A stretch of 64,000 bases of DNA from Photobacterium indicum (GTDB lineage: Bacteria; Pseudomonadota; Gammaproteobacteria; Enterobacterales; Vibrionaceae): positions 372,001 through 436,000 of the forward strand of contig NZ_PYOC01000003.1 in NCBI RefSeq assembly GCF_003026215.1, read 5' to 3'. The notes beneath the pieces are model-generated. The model did no database searches, had not been told where the DNA came from, and worked only from the letters and a program-made list of their open reading frames with translations. The position numbers were made by a program, and so were the translations under genes. Positions within the stretch are counted from its first letter, which is position 1. Each line of letters begins with the position of its first letter. Below, in pieces: positions 27,291 through 35,746 of the stretch.

Positions 27291-28286
27291 ATGGCTCTAT
27301 TTGAAAGTTACGACCGTCGCATCGACCAAATCACTCCAGTACTTGAACAATACGGTTTCGCGTCATTTGAAGAAGCACTGGAATATTGTAAAGAGCGTAA
27401 TGTTAACCCTTACGATATTGTAAAAGAAACACAACCTATCGCATTTGAAAATGCTTCTTGGGCTTACGTATTAGGTGCAACTTTCGCACTAAAAGAAGAA
27501 GCAAGAAATGCAGCTGAAGCAGCAGAATATATTGGCCAAGGCTTGCAAGCCTTCTGTATTCCAGGCTCTGTTGCCGATCAACGTCAAGTTGGTTTAGGTC
27601 ATGGCCGCTTAGCCGCACGTTTATTGAATAACGATACTCAGTGCTTTTGTTTTCTGGCGGGTCACGAATCTTACGCTGCTGCTGAAGGCGCGATTAAAAT
27701 AGCAATGAACGCTAACAAAGTACGTCACCACCCTCTTCGCGTAATCCTTAATGGTTTAGGCAAAGATGCAGCTTATATGATTGCACGTATTAATGGCTTT
27801 AATTACGTACAAACCCAGTTCAACTACGAAACAGGTAAATTGGATGTGGTATCAGAGCGTCGCTTCTCAACAAGTCAACGTGGTGAAATTAATTGCTACG
27901 GCGCTGATGATGTACGTGAAGGTGTTGCTATTATGCACCGTGAAGAGGTTGATATCTCAATCACTGGTAATTCAACCAACCCTACCCGTTTCCAGCACCC
28001 CGTTGCCGGTACATATAAAAAAGAACGTCTAGAAGCGAATAAAGCGTATTTCTCTGTTGCATCAGGCGGCGGTACAGGTCGAACTCTTCACCCTGATAAT
28101 GTTGCAGCAGGTCCAGCTTCTTACGGCATGACAGACACAATGGGCCGCATGCACTCCGATGCACAATTTGCTGGCTCATCATCTGTACCTGCCCACGTAG
28201 AAATGATGGGGCTTATTGGTATGGGGAATAATCCAATGGTCGGCGCAACTGTTGCCGTTGCCGTTGCGATAGAACAAGCAAAATGA
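27291..28286 (+). CDS. GGGtGRT family protein
   Basis: A 331-residue soluble protein bearing the family-defining motif GGGTGRTLHP near residue 255, followed by the Gly/Met-rich stretch DTMGRMHSDAQFAG. The middle carries FCFLAGHESYAAAEGAIK and RVILNGLGKDAAYMIARING. The family is named after its motif and has no established function that I know of. GAGG eight bases before the ATG supports the start. It forms a two-gene unit with the NifU-like gene, which suggests an Fe-S-dependent function or delivery of a cluster; that is inference. Ends in VAVAVAIEQAK. Confidence 0.8.
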   Translation: MALFESYDRRIDQITPVLEQYGFASFEEALEYCKERNVNPYDIVKETQPIAFENASWAYVLGATFALKEEARNAAEAAEYIGQGLQAFCIPGSVADQRQVGLGHGRLAARLLNNDTQCFCFLAGHESYAAAEGAIKIAMNANKVRHHPLRVILNGLGKDAAYMIARINGFNYVQTQFNYETGKLDVVSERRFSTSQRGEINCYGADDVREGVAIMHREEVDISITGNSTNPTRFQHPVAGTYKKERLEANKAYFSVASGGGTGRTLHPDNVAAGPASYGMTDTMGRMHSDAQFAGSSSVPAHVEMMGLIGMGNNPMVGATVAVAVAIEQAK

Positions 28287-28534
28287 TCAGATATTTGCTT
28301 AAATTGTTATAAAATCAAAGAGTAAATTCATATTTAGATAGCTTGAGTTAGGTGCGGATTTAACCAACCGCACCTTTAATTGCGCAACTTAATTGGTTAT
28401 TTTGTAAAAAACCTCTAGAATTGCCCGAGTTTGATCACTTGCTCTGGCTTCATTTAAGAAATTAAGCCATCAGGTTAGTCCCATTCAGTCTTACAGCAGG
28501 TTGTTGCTGTAATCGGCGCAGTAAAGGAAACATG

Positions 28535-29440
28535 ATGATTCAAGTTGTAGGTCACAAAAACCCAGATAGTGATAGCATCTGTTCAGCTCTTGTAGGTGAA
28601 GCACTTCTTAAAGCTCGTGGTTTAGAAGCAAAAGCCGTTCGTCAAGGCGAGCTTAACCGTGAAACTCAGCACATCCTAAAAACTGCTGGTGTTGATCAGC
28701 CAGAAATGTGTACTGGTGTTGCCGGTCAAAAAGTATGGTTAGTAGACTACACCGATCTTGCACAAGCACCGGACGATATTGCAGAAGCTGAAATCGTAGG
28801 TATTGTTGATCACCACCGTTTGGGTGATGTGATGACAGTTAATCCATTAGAAGCATGGATTTGGCCTGTTGGTTGCACATGTACAATCATGTTCAACCTA
28901 TTCAAGATGGAAGGTACTGAAATCACGAAGCCACTTGCAACATTAATGATGTCTGCAATTCTAAGTGACACAGTAGGTTTCGCTTCTCCAACTTGTACTC
29001 AGAAAGATCGTGATGCAATTGCAGAGCTAACACCACTTGCTGGTGTTGAAGATCTTGACCTGTTCATCAAAGAGCTTCTAATCGCAAAAACTGACATTGA
29101 AGGTCTAACCGCTTCAGAGTTAGTTGAAAAAGATCTTAAAGCATACCCATTCAATAACCGTAACGTTGTTGTTGGTCAAATTGAGCTAGCAACACTTGAA
29201 CAAGTTGATAGCATAATTGATGAGCTAAACGCAGATCTTCAACGTCGTTGTGACGAAGAAGGTTTAGCAATGGCAGCGCTAATGCTTACAGATATCACAA
29301 CAAGTACGACACGCTTACTATTTAAAGGTGATTGGAATGCGACATTAGAAACATTCGCAGACAATGGCGTACTTACAATGGAAAATACGCTAAGCCGTAA
29401 GAAACAAGGCTGGCCTTGGCTACAAAAAGTACTTTCGTAA
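28535..29440 (+). CDS. ppaC: Manganese-dependent inorganic pyrophosphatase
   Basis: A 301-residue family II pyrophosphatase of the DHH superfamily, hydrolysing pyrophosphate to phosphate. Metal-binding motifs are visible: GHKNPDSDS near the N-terminus, VDYTDL, and DHHRLG (the DHH motif). The C-terminal DHHA2 domain carries the SRKKQ motif. Two ATGs stand side by side at 28532 and 28535; I prefer the second because AGGA then lies six bases upstream. Family II enzymes are common in vibrios and Gram-positives. The gene has its own promoter region and terminator. Confidence 0.94.
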   Translation: MIQVVGHKNPDSDSICSALVGEALLKARGLEAKAVRQGELNRETQHILKTAGVDQPEMCTGVAGQKVWLVDYTDLAQAPDDIAEAEIVGIVDHHRLGDVMTVNPLEAWIWPVGCTCTIMFNLFKMEGTEITKPLATLMMSAILSDTVGFASPTCTQKDRDAIAELTPLAGVEDLDLFIKELLIAKTDIEGLTASELVEKDLKAYPFNNRNVVVGQIELATLEQVDSIIDELNADLQRRCDEEGLAMAALMLTDITTSTTRLLFKGDWNATLETFADNGVLTMENTLSRKKQGWPWLQKVLS

Positions 29441-29503
29441 TTTAGCTAAAGTATTGATTAATTCGAGTAGGGTAAAGTATTACTGTTTTATCCTCTCTAA
29501 AAT

Positions 29504-29530
29504 AAAAACACAGCATTCGCTGTGTTTTTA
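29504..29530. terminator. Terminator between ppaC and the patatin gene
   Basis: Stem aaaaacacagc / gctgtgttttt with a four-base loop. It overlaps the last codon of the convergent patatin-like gene, so it can work in both directions. Confidence 0.88.
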
Positions 29531-30835
29531 TTTATCTCTTTTCAGCGTTGTTTTTTCATTTAAAATATCGGCAAAGTGCTCTAAAAATTGACGCCCTATG
29601 ACTTTACCTTCTAGATAATCAATTTCTAGATCATCTTCACTACTCAGCAGTGCACGACTTTTTAAGCTGCTTTCAGGTGCAATTTGAATGACTTTTAAGT
29701 CTTCTGGAAGATTAACTAAAAACGCATTTAAATCATTATAGGTATAATAGTAACGCCTTAGCATATCCATCACTTCCGCACTTTTACTTTTTCCTGCCAT
29801 TGATAAAAACCGTTCAATATTATTTGAAGCAAACAGTGACCAATAAGGTGATTTGCTTTCATGAATAAGCTTTTCTTTATCGCTGCTCGTCGTATTTATC
29901 TTTTCTCTATCATTGAGTTGGTCAAATTTATTCATCATATCGAATACGCTCATATTACGAGAATGGCTGTCTTCATTACTAACACGCATTTCTTTCCATG
30001 ATTCAAATCGCAGGGTTAAATCACTATGTATATTTTTAATTTTATCCATTGGTTCATTAAGGCTTAGCTTCTCAATATACTGCGGAAGTGTTGCTTCTAT
30101 TCTTTCTCGCCAATCATCAAATACGCCTGGTGACTTTTCAGCATTACCGTCTGAACTGGTTTGTATCAGATCTTCATTAACCGGCTCTGTTCTTATCACA
30201 ACAACTAACTCGGCCCCTTGCCTCCACGCTTCTTTCACTGGCACAGCAGCAGCAACACCACCGTCAACCCATTCAAGATCATTGATATTCACTGGCTGAT
30301 TATAAAGAACCGGAATGGCACAAGTAGCACGTAATACTTCTCGCCAGTTTTCTTGATACATTGGAAGGTAAATATCTTGAAGGGTATCTTTACGCGTTGC
30401 ACATGCATAAGCATTACGATGAATTAATGTTTTACGTGCTTGCTGAAAATCAAGAGGAGTATCGCCACCCGGGGAAATAGCTTGTAACGCCCAATCAAGG
30501 TTTAATGGCTTTTGTTGGCTAAGGTATTTATAAAGATTAAAAAATTCATCATTCGTCGTGTAATTAACAATGAAGTTGTAACTATAGTTAGGCTGGCGAC
30601 TAAGAAAAGAAGATACCGTCAAGGCACCAGCAGATGTGCCAATATACAGTTCAAAAGGATCAAAACCAGCCTCCAAAAATGCATCAAACACGCCCGCAGT
30701 GAATATTCCTCTTTGACCTCCACCTTGAACAACTAAAGCAATTTTCTTTCGACGCGACTGAGCAATCTGCGTCGAAAATTCGTTAATAGTATGTAAACCA
30801 ATAGAGCTTAAGCTAAACGACAGATGATTCGACAT
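29528..30835 (-). CDS. Patatin-like phospholipase, YjjU type
   Basis: A 435-residue protein with the patatin dyad: GGGQRGIFTAGV (oxyanion loop), the nucleophile elbow GTSAG and the Asp of WVDGGVAAAVPV. It matches the E. coli YjjU patatin (about 357 residues) through most of the core, including LVVVIRTEPV. A low-complexity segment of roughly 100 residues (about 225-330, rich in Ser, Asp and Glu) appears inserted before the C-terminal part. The likely activity is lipid acyl hydrolysis in the cytoplasm or at the inner membrane. No signal peptide. Substrate unknown. Confidence 0.82.
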   Translation of the reverse strand: MSNHLSFSLSSIGLHTINEFSTQIAQSRRKKIALVVQGGGQRGIFTAGVFDAFLEAGFDPFELYIGTSAGALTVSSFLSRQPNYSYNFIVNYTTNDEFFNLYKYLSQQKPLNLDWALQAISPGGDTPLDFQQARKTLIHRNAYACATRKDTLQDIYLPMYQENWREVLRATCAIPVLYNQPVNINDLEWVDGGVAAAVPVKEAWRQGAELVVVIRTEPVNEDLIQTSSDGNAEKSPGVFDDWRERIEATLPQYIEKLSLNEPMDKIKNIHSDLTLRFESWKEMRVSNEDSHSRNMSVFDMMNKFDQLNDREKINTTSSDKEKLIHESKSPYWSLFASNNIERFLSMAGKSKSAEVMDMLRRYYYTYNDLNAFLVNLPEDLKVIQIAPESSLKSRALLSSEDDLEIDYLEGKVIGRQFLEHFADILNEKTTLKRDK

Positions 30836-30961
30836 AATCCCTCTACAAAAAACTCATCAGAACTCATTGTAGTAAGAATATCATTTCATGTTTAACGTAA
30901 ACGGAACGACAAACACAAAACATTAGCCATTATTAATAAGTTACATATTTATCGCACAATG

Positions 30962-31051
30962 TTACGCGCCAATTGCAGTTAACCCAAACCCAATTAGAAT
31001 AGCAAAAACCACACCAGTTGTAATAAGTGCAAATTTTAGATCAGCTTCCAT
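30962..31051 (-). CDS. ynhF: YnhF-like 29-residue membrane peptide
   Basis: A short leftward frame with a strong GGAGG ribosome site ten bases before its ATG. The product begins MEADLKFALITTGVVFAILI and ends GFGLTAIGA: one membrane helix after a short polar head. This matches E. coli YnhF (29 residues, with DLKF and TT at the same places), a small inner-membrane protein of unknown function. It is divergent from the barrel gene at 31196. Confidence 0.8.
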   Translation of the reverse strand: MEADLKFALITTGVVFAILIGFGLTAIGA

Positions 31052-31195
31052 ATTTTACATCCTCCCAAACCAAGCAGTTAACATATTATTAACTATAGTT
31101 TAGGGTGACTTCAAGATCCTTATCAATTTGTAAGCACGTTTTTAAGATAGCTGTCACAATTAAACCCACAATTCTAAAGGATATAGGAAAAATGT

Positions 31196-31795
31196 ATGAA
31201 GCCATCAACGATTAGTACTTCAGTGTTAGGTATCATCGCATTTTTTTCTTCCCAAGTAGCCGCAGAGTACCCTGTACATATCACCCCTTTTGTTGGTTAT
31301 ACGTTCTCTGGTGATGTTACGGATGAAAATGGCATAAATATTCAGCCTGAAAACGACCTTCATTTTGCACTATCTGTTGAAACCGATGTTGACCCAGGAA
31401 GAGTTGGCTTATTTATTAGCTACTTACCCACAGAGACACAAGATTTTAAGAATGATACCTCTTTTACATACCTTCATTTTCAAAGCTCTCTGCGTTTCGA
31501 ATTAATCCCTAAAATTGACACCTACTTTGGAGCCAGCTTAGGGGGAACTTTCGTTGATTCCGACTGGTCTGATAACAGTCTTTTATTCTCTGGTGGCCTT
31601 TTTGGTGGCGCTGAATATAAATTGCATAAAAATGCGAAAATTGTTTTTGAAACTCGATGGTTAGCAAGCGTTGTTGATAGCAATACATCTTCAATTTGTA
31701 CCCTGCCAACGGGTGATGAAACCTGTAAAATTCACGTAGATTCGAAAATATTGAGTCAATTTCAAACAAATCTAGGGCTTAGCTTTACCTTCTAA
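31196..31795 (+). CDS. Small outer-membrane beta-barrel protein
   Basis: A 199-residue protein with a signal peptide ending near QVAAEY, then alternating hydrophobic strands and a C-terminal Phe (LGLSFTF), as required for barrel assembly. Size suits an 8-stranded barrel of the OmpX/OmpW type. One Cys pair (ICTLPTGDETC) sits in a predicted outer loop and could form a disulfide. Function unknown. A short ATG overlaps four bases upstream out of frame; the start used here follows an AGGA site. Confidence 0.7.
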   Translation: MKPSTISTSVLGIIAFFSSQVAAEYPVHITPFVGYTFSGDVTDENGINIQPENDLHFALSVETDVDPGRVGLFISYLPTETQDFKNDTSFTYLHFQSSLRFELIPKIDTYFGASLGGTFVDSDWSDNSLLFSGGLFGGAEYKLHKNAKIVFETRWLASVVDSNTSSICTLPTGDETCKIHVDSKILSQFQTNLGLSFTF

Positions 31796-32185
31796 AAGGC
31801 AGGGTTAAAAGTTATGTAATATGGCTGATATTTTGCAAATCAGCCCCTACCTGCTAGTTTTCGCTTATTTTGCAGTCATTTTTACAACTATTAGAAAATA
31901 AAATAAAACACTGCAAGGCAGGCAATACCCAGTGATTAACTTCAATTATTAACCCGCAAACCACCCTATTCAACAATCATTAGAGTAAAAAACCAAACGT
32001 TAACACCTTCAGAGCAGGTTGTTAACAAAGGCGTACTCTATTGATTTACATATTATCTCTGGTTAGTCTCAACTCATCAGCGTGGCTTATCAAACCAGAT
32101 GTCACGACTTAGGATTCTGATTTAGAGAATAAATCTCTAAGAATATTTAGTTTCATAGTGATTAGCAGTACATAAGGAGATGTTT
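31796..32185. other. Intergenic region with nested hairpin
   Basis: About 390 bases without a convincing gene. Just after the barrel gene lies a nested hairpin (outer gcagg / cctgc, inner ggctgat 31823-31829 / atcagcc 31839-31845) that may end the barrel transcript. The rest should contain the promoter of the symporter. Confidence 0.5.
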
Positions 32186-33667
32186 ATGAAGCGAGAACAA
32201 TGGGGCTCTCGTCCCGGTTTTATCTTGGCAGCGGTTGGTTCAGCCATTGGCCTAGGTAACATTTGGCGATTCCCATACATGGCTTACGAGAATGGCGGCG
32301 GCGCATTTTTTATTCCTTACCTTTTCGCCATGATTTCAGCCGGTATTCCATTTATGATCATGGAATTCACTTTAGGTCATAAACTTCGTGGTGCTGCACC
32401 TCGTGCTTTTTCTAAGCTAGGTGTAAAACTTGAGTGGCTTGGTTGGTTCCAAGTATTTATTGCTGCAATCATTGCTGTTTATTATGTCGCAATTATCGGT
32501 TGGGCAATTTCATATTTAGGGTACTCGTTCACACAAAGTTGGGGGGCCGATACTAATGCCTTCTTCTTTAGTGAATACCTACAGCTAGGTGAAAACTCAC
32601 CAAGTAAGCTAGGCAATTTGCAAATGCACATTGTTTTACCAATGGTATTAGCTTGGGGAATTACTTTTGCGGCAATCTTTACCGGTATTAAAGGCGGTAT
32701 CGAACGTGCAAGTAAAATAATGATGCCTCTTCTATTCCTTATGGTTATAGGCTTAATAACACGTGTTGTTTTCCTACCTGGTGCACTAGACGGTATTAAC
32801 TACCTATTCGAACCAGACTTTAGCAAGATCACAGACCCTACGGTTTGGTCAGCAGCTTATGGACAGATATTCTTCACATTGAGTGTCGGTTTTGCCATCA
32901 TGATTGCTTATTCAAGTTATTTGCCAGAGAAGTCTGATATTAATAACAACGCATTCATGACGGTACTGATTAACTGTGGTTTCTCTATTACTTCTGGTGT
33001 GCTTATTTTCGCAGTATTGGGTTATATGGCTCAAGACCAAGCGAAACCGCTAACAGAAGTTGTAACGGCAGGTGTAGGTCTAGCGTTTGTTACTATTCCA
33101 GCAGCCATTAATCTACTACCAGCACCGTATATACTTGGTCCACTATTCTTCTTAGCGCTTGTTGTTGCAGGTTTGAGTTCACATATCTCAATCATTGAAG
33201 CAGTAACGTCAGCTGTTATTGACAAGCTAAACTGGTCACGTAAGAAAGCAGCTTCTGTTGTTTGTGGTGTAGGCTTTGCGGTATCAATGGCATTTGCAAC
33301 GAATGGCGGTCTGCTTCTACTTGACCTTGTGGATTACTTCATTAATAACGTTGCACTACTTGCAAGCTGTCTAATTGAACTTATCGTTATCGGTTGGTTA
33401 CTTAAGATTTCAGATATTCGCGATTACGCCAATGATATCTCTGACTTTAGTATCGGTAAATGGTTCGAAATTTGTATTCGCTTCATCAGCCCAATAATGC
33501 TTGCGGTAATTCTTGCAACGAATCTTTGGAAAACATTCAACGAAGGTTACGGTGGTTATGAAATGTCTGACCTACTGATGCTAGGTTGGGGTTTGGTTGC
33601 TGCAATGTTTGTTGTCGCGGTTATCATCAACGTAACGTCTAAATCACCAACCCAACAGGAGAGTTAA
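32186..33667 (+). CDS. Sodium-dependent amino acid transporter (NSS family)
   Basis: A 493-residue inner-membrane symporter with about 12 helices. The N-terminal REQWGSRPGFILAAVGSAIGLGNIWRFPY is diagnostic of the neurotransmitter:sodium symporter family, holding the sodium- and substrate-binding unwound helix 1. AAGGAG lies eight bases before the ATG at 32186; an ATG at 32180 overlaps that site and is unlikely. The gene directly after it encodes a MetS-like small subunit, which suggests a methionine/alanine-type importer. Substrate assignment is inference. Confidence 0.92.
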   Translation: MKREQWGSRPGFILAAVGSAIGLGNIWRFPYMAYENGGGAFFIPYLFAMISAGIPFMIMEFTLGHKLRGAAPRAFSKLGVKLEWLGWFQVFIAAIIAVYYVAIIGWAISYLGYSFTQSWGADTNAFFFSEYLQLGENSPSKLGNLQMHIVLPMVLAWGITFAAIFTGIKGGIERASKIMMPLLFLMVIGLITRVVFLPGALDGINYLFEPDFSKITDPTVWSAAYGQIFFTLSVGFAIMIAYSSYLPEKSDINNNAFMTVLINCGFSITSGVLIFAVLGYMAQDQAKPLTEVVTAGVGLAFVTIPAAINLLPAPYILGPLFFLALVVAGLSSHISIIEAVTSAVIDKLNWSRKKAASVVCGVGFAVSMAFATNGGLLLLDLVDYFINNVALLASCLIELIVIGWLLKISDIRDYANDISDFSIGKWFEICIRFISPIMLAVILATNLWKTFNEGYGGYEMSDLLMLGWGLVAAMFVVAVIINVTSKSPTQQES

Positions 33668-33669
33668 TT

Positions 33670-33771
33670 ATGACTACAGGTGCAATTATAATGATGCTGT
33701 TTGGTTTTGGTATCACATGGGGGGGCGCAGCATACTGCATCTCCATTGCGATGAAAAAGAATCAAAAGTAA
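33670..33771 (+). CDS. MetS-like small subunit of the NSS transporter
   Basis: A 33-residue frame beginning two bases after the symporter stop, with an AGGAG site inside the end of that gene. The product begins MTTGAIIMMLFGFGITWGGA and ends in a basic tail: one membrane helix. It fits the family of small subunits that in Corynebacterium (MetS) are needed by the NSS transporter MetP. Translational coupling with the transporter is likely. Confidence 0.85.
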   Translation: MTTGAIIMMLFGFGITWGGAAYCISIAMKKNQK

Positions 33772-33802
33772 TTCAGACATACATAACAGCTAGAAAATAA
33801 AT

Positions 33803-33836
33803 AAATGCTAATCAATTCGTTGATTGGCATTTTTAT
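33803..33836 (+). terminator. Terminator of the NSS transporter operon
   Basis: A 13-base stem, aaatgctaatcaa / ttgattggcattt, with one mismatch or wobble, a UUCG loop and a T-rich tail. Confidence 0.88.
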
Positions 33837-34128
33837 TTTACGTTCTAGACATAAACGAGTTATGGTATTTACTCAAAAACCCGCATTAACTGCCCTTCAC
33901 ACAGCCAAGCTGCTTTTGCTCTTAATCGGCTATTTTACGAACTTATCGTGATTATTGTTACGATTAAATGCTTGATGTAACTATGAGACATACGATCTTA
34001 GGTCATTGAATACAACGTTAGCTGCAACAGGTCGATTGTATAGTTTGATATGAGTCGTAAATCAAAACATTAAAATACCTCCAAGGTGAAAGAGTAATTA
34101 AAGTGAGCTTTTTATATTGGAGGCTAAT

Positions 34129-34905
34129 ATGAGTGCTTACCATTACAATGGAATAAAGCCGTTGTCACAAATGAAATTTACTATGTCGAGTAATCATTGT
34201 TTGTATGTAGTAAGCGACAGTGACGTAGTCGAATTGGCTAAAATAAATAAGATTGATTATATTGATGTTTTAAGGACAACAAGTGGTTATGTGGCAGCTT
34301 CATTAGATTCAAATATACTACATAAGCTTGTTAAAGATTTAGGATTTACTGGGCGAGCTTATGAAAAAATGGTTAATGGCAAGAAGTATGTCATTTTCAA
34401 AGGAAAGCCGGGGCAGCGTAAAATATTTACTGGAACAAGATATTTAAGCACTAATGCAAAAGTTGTCGATATGATCGTAGGGCAAAGAGGAATAAAAACG
34501 TCAGCAATACAGGGAGCTCGTCTAACAATTTTTCTTACTGTTCCTTTAATCGTGCTTCAGCATGTCCTAAAAGATAGATTTTTATTGAATGATTTAGTTG
34601 CAGACCTGTCGGTTTCTCTTATAAAAATCGGTATATCAAGTATCGTTGGGGCAGTTTTTGCAACAGGAGTAAGTGCAATTACAACAATTGCGGCGGCACC
34701 CGTGGCATTAGCCATAGTTGTTGGCTTAGCCGCGAGCTATGCGCTTGATCGATTAGATAAAGAATATAGGATTACAGAAAAGCTTGCTAAGTTACTTGAG
34801 GATAAGGCGATGAAACAATCAAAGAAAACTGCTTGGGAGGTCGAGGATAAGTTGAGGTGGCAAATTGCAAATAGCCAAGCTGTAGGTAAAGGAATCTATT
34901 ATTAA
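34129..34905 (+). CDS. Unknown protein with C-terminal membrane-helix region, first of a three-gene operon
   Basis: A 258-residue protein I cannot assign. The first 130 residues are soluble with a basic patch (MVNGKKYVIFKGKPGQRK). Residues about 138-220 hold two or three hydrophobic stretches rich in Ala, Val and Gly, including SLIKIGISSIVGAVFATGV and APVALAIVVGLAASYAL, then a charged helical tail. The tail region (LDRLDKEYRITEKLAKLL) recalls E. coli YafU and similar small inner-membrane proteins, from memory only. GGAGG lies seven bases before the ATG. It is followed after one base by a secreted-protein gene and then a membrane-protein gene. Confidence 0.65.
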   Translation: MSAYHYNGIKPLSQMKFTMSSNHCLYVVSDSDVVELAKINKIDYIDVLRTTSGYVAASLDSNILHKLVKDLGFTGRAYEKMVNGKKYVIFKGKPGQRKIFTGTRYLSTNAKVVDMIVGQRGIKTSAIQGARLTIFLTVPLIVLQHVLKDRFLLNDLVADLSVSLIKIGISSIVGAVFATGVSAITTIAAAPVALAIVVGLAASYALDRLDKEYRITEKLAKLLEDKAMKQSKKTAWEVEDKLRWQIANSQAVGKGIYY

Positions 34906-34906
34906 A

Positions 34907-35278
34907 ATGAGGATTTTAATTTTATTAACATCATTATTAGTTTCCACATCATTAAATGCAATGGTGGATATAAACTGCATTATGATTCACGAGTCAAGTC
35001 AAACAGAAGTTATTAAAAAAGAAGTATCATTAGAAGCCTCTGACACATTGAACCAATTATATAAGTTTGAAAAAGTTATGGTTGGCATCAAGCCTCATGC
35101 CGTTATAAATATAGATGGTAATGAAAGTATATCCTCATTTAAGGTTATTCTAGAATCAAATGATGGATTTACTGCATCAGCTATTGGTGAAGAAGTTTTT
35201 AATCATGATAGTTCTGTCAGTGTTTCGTTATCAAATGAACAGTGGTCACTTTTAACTGAATGTTATCAAGTTCAATGA
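34907..35278 (+). CDS. Small exported protein, second of the three-gene operon
   Basis: A 123-residue protein with a signal peptide (MRILILLTSLLVSTSLNAMV, cleavage after LNA). The mature part has two Cys, one near the N-terminus and one near the C-terminus (LTECYQVQ), which could form a disulfide in the periplasm. It looks beta-rich. It starts one base after the first gene's stop and overlaps the third gene by four bases (ATGA), so the three are surely co-translated. No family recognised. Confidence 0.65.
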   Translation: MRILILLTSLLVSTSLNAMVDINCIMIHESSQTEVIKKEVSLEASDTLNQLYKFEKVMVGIKPHAVINIDGNESISSFKVILESNDGFTASAIGEEVFNHDSSVSVSLSNEQWSLLTECYQVQ

Positions 35279-35604
35279 TTATTAACGTTGCATTGTCAGT
35301 TTGTTTACTTGCATTAAGTTGGTTTGTTTTTAAAATCAGTATGGCTGTTTATAAAGAACCAATAATAAATGAAAATGTTGTGGGTTTTAAAGTTAAGGTT
35401 ATTTTTCTTCTTATACTTCTTATTACTGTTACATTATTACTTTTCAATATTGGTGTTCTTTTGGATGATGGGCTTGTTAGTGTACAGTACCGTTTTGGCG
35501 GTTCTGGCTATGGCCCTTACTCTTTTTCACTTATTGGTTTGTTAATGTCAATTGCAATCTTTTTATCTTGTCTAGTTGTGAAGTTGATTAGATTACCACA
35601 CTAA
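35275..35604 (+). CDS. Small membrane protein, third of the three-gene operon
   Basis: A 109-residue protein with three predicted membrane helices: the N-terminal ALSVCLLALSWFVFKIS, then VIFLLILLITVTLLLFNIGVLL, then FSLIGLLMSIAIFLSCLVV. Between the last two is a Gly/Tyr-rich loop. The ATG overlaps the previous stop as ATGA, which fixes the start; five codons further upstream are open but unlikely to be used. No family recognised. Confidence 0.62.
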   Translation: MIINVALSVCLLALSWFVFKISMAVYKEPIINENVVGFKVKVIFLLILLITVTLLLFNIGVLLDDGLVSVQYRFGGSGYGPYSFSLIGLLMSIAIFLSCLVVKLIRLPH

Positions 35605-35629
35605 ATTTATCACTTACTTTTAGCTGCTA

Positions 35630-35727
35630 CAAGGCAATCAAAGGGGGCGCGTTACACTCGGCGGTTTTGGTATGGTGTTCAGTGTGCTTGGTGAGTTAGC
35701 CGTAGCGTAACTTATGTTAAACGTTAA
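35630..35727. repeat. attC-like (integron cassette) hairpin, tentative
   Basis: Gene-free DNA after the three-gene operon contains imperfect inverted arms gttacactcggc (35651-35662) and gccgtagcgtaac (35699-35711), then GTTAAAC at 35716-35722, which fits the integron R' core GTTRRRY. The general layout and G/T-rich centre recall Vibrionaceae attC repeats. A matching outer R'' arm is not clear. Confidence 0.35.
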
Positions 35728-35746
35728 CTATACAAGAAAGAATAAG

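Noticed and set aside
31821-31904. 27-codon hydrophobic frame after the barrel gene
   Set aside because: No ribosome site, and it coincides with a nested hairpin that better explains the sequence.
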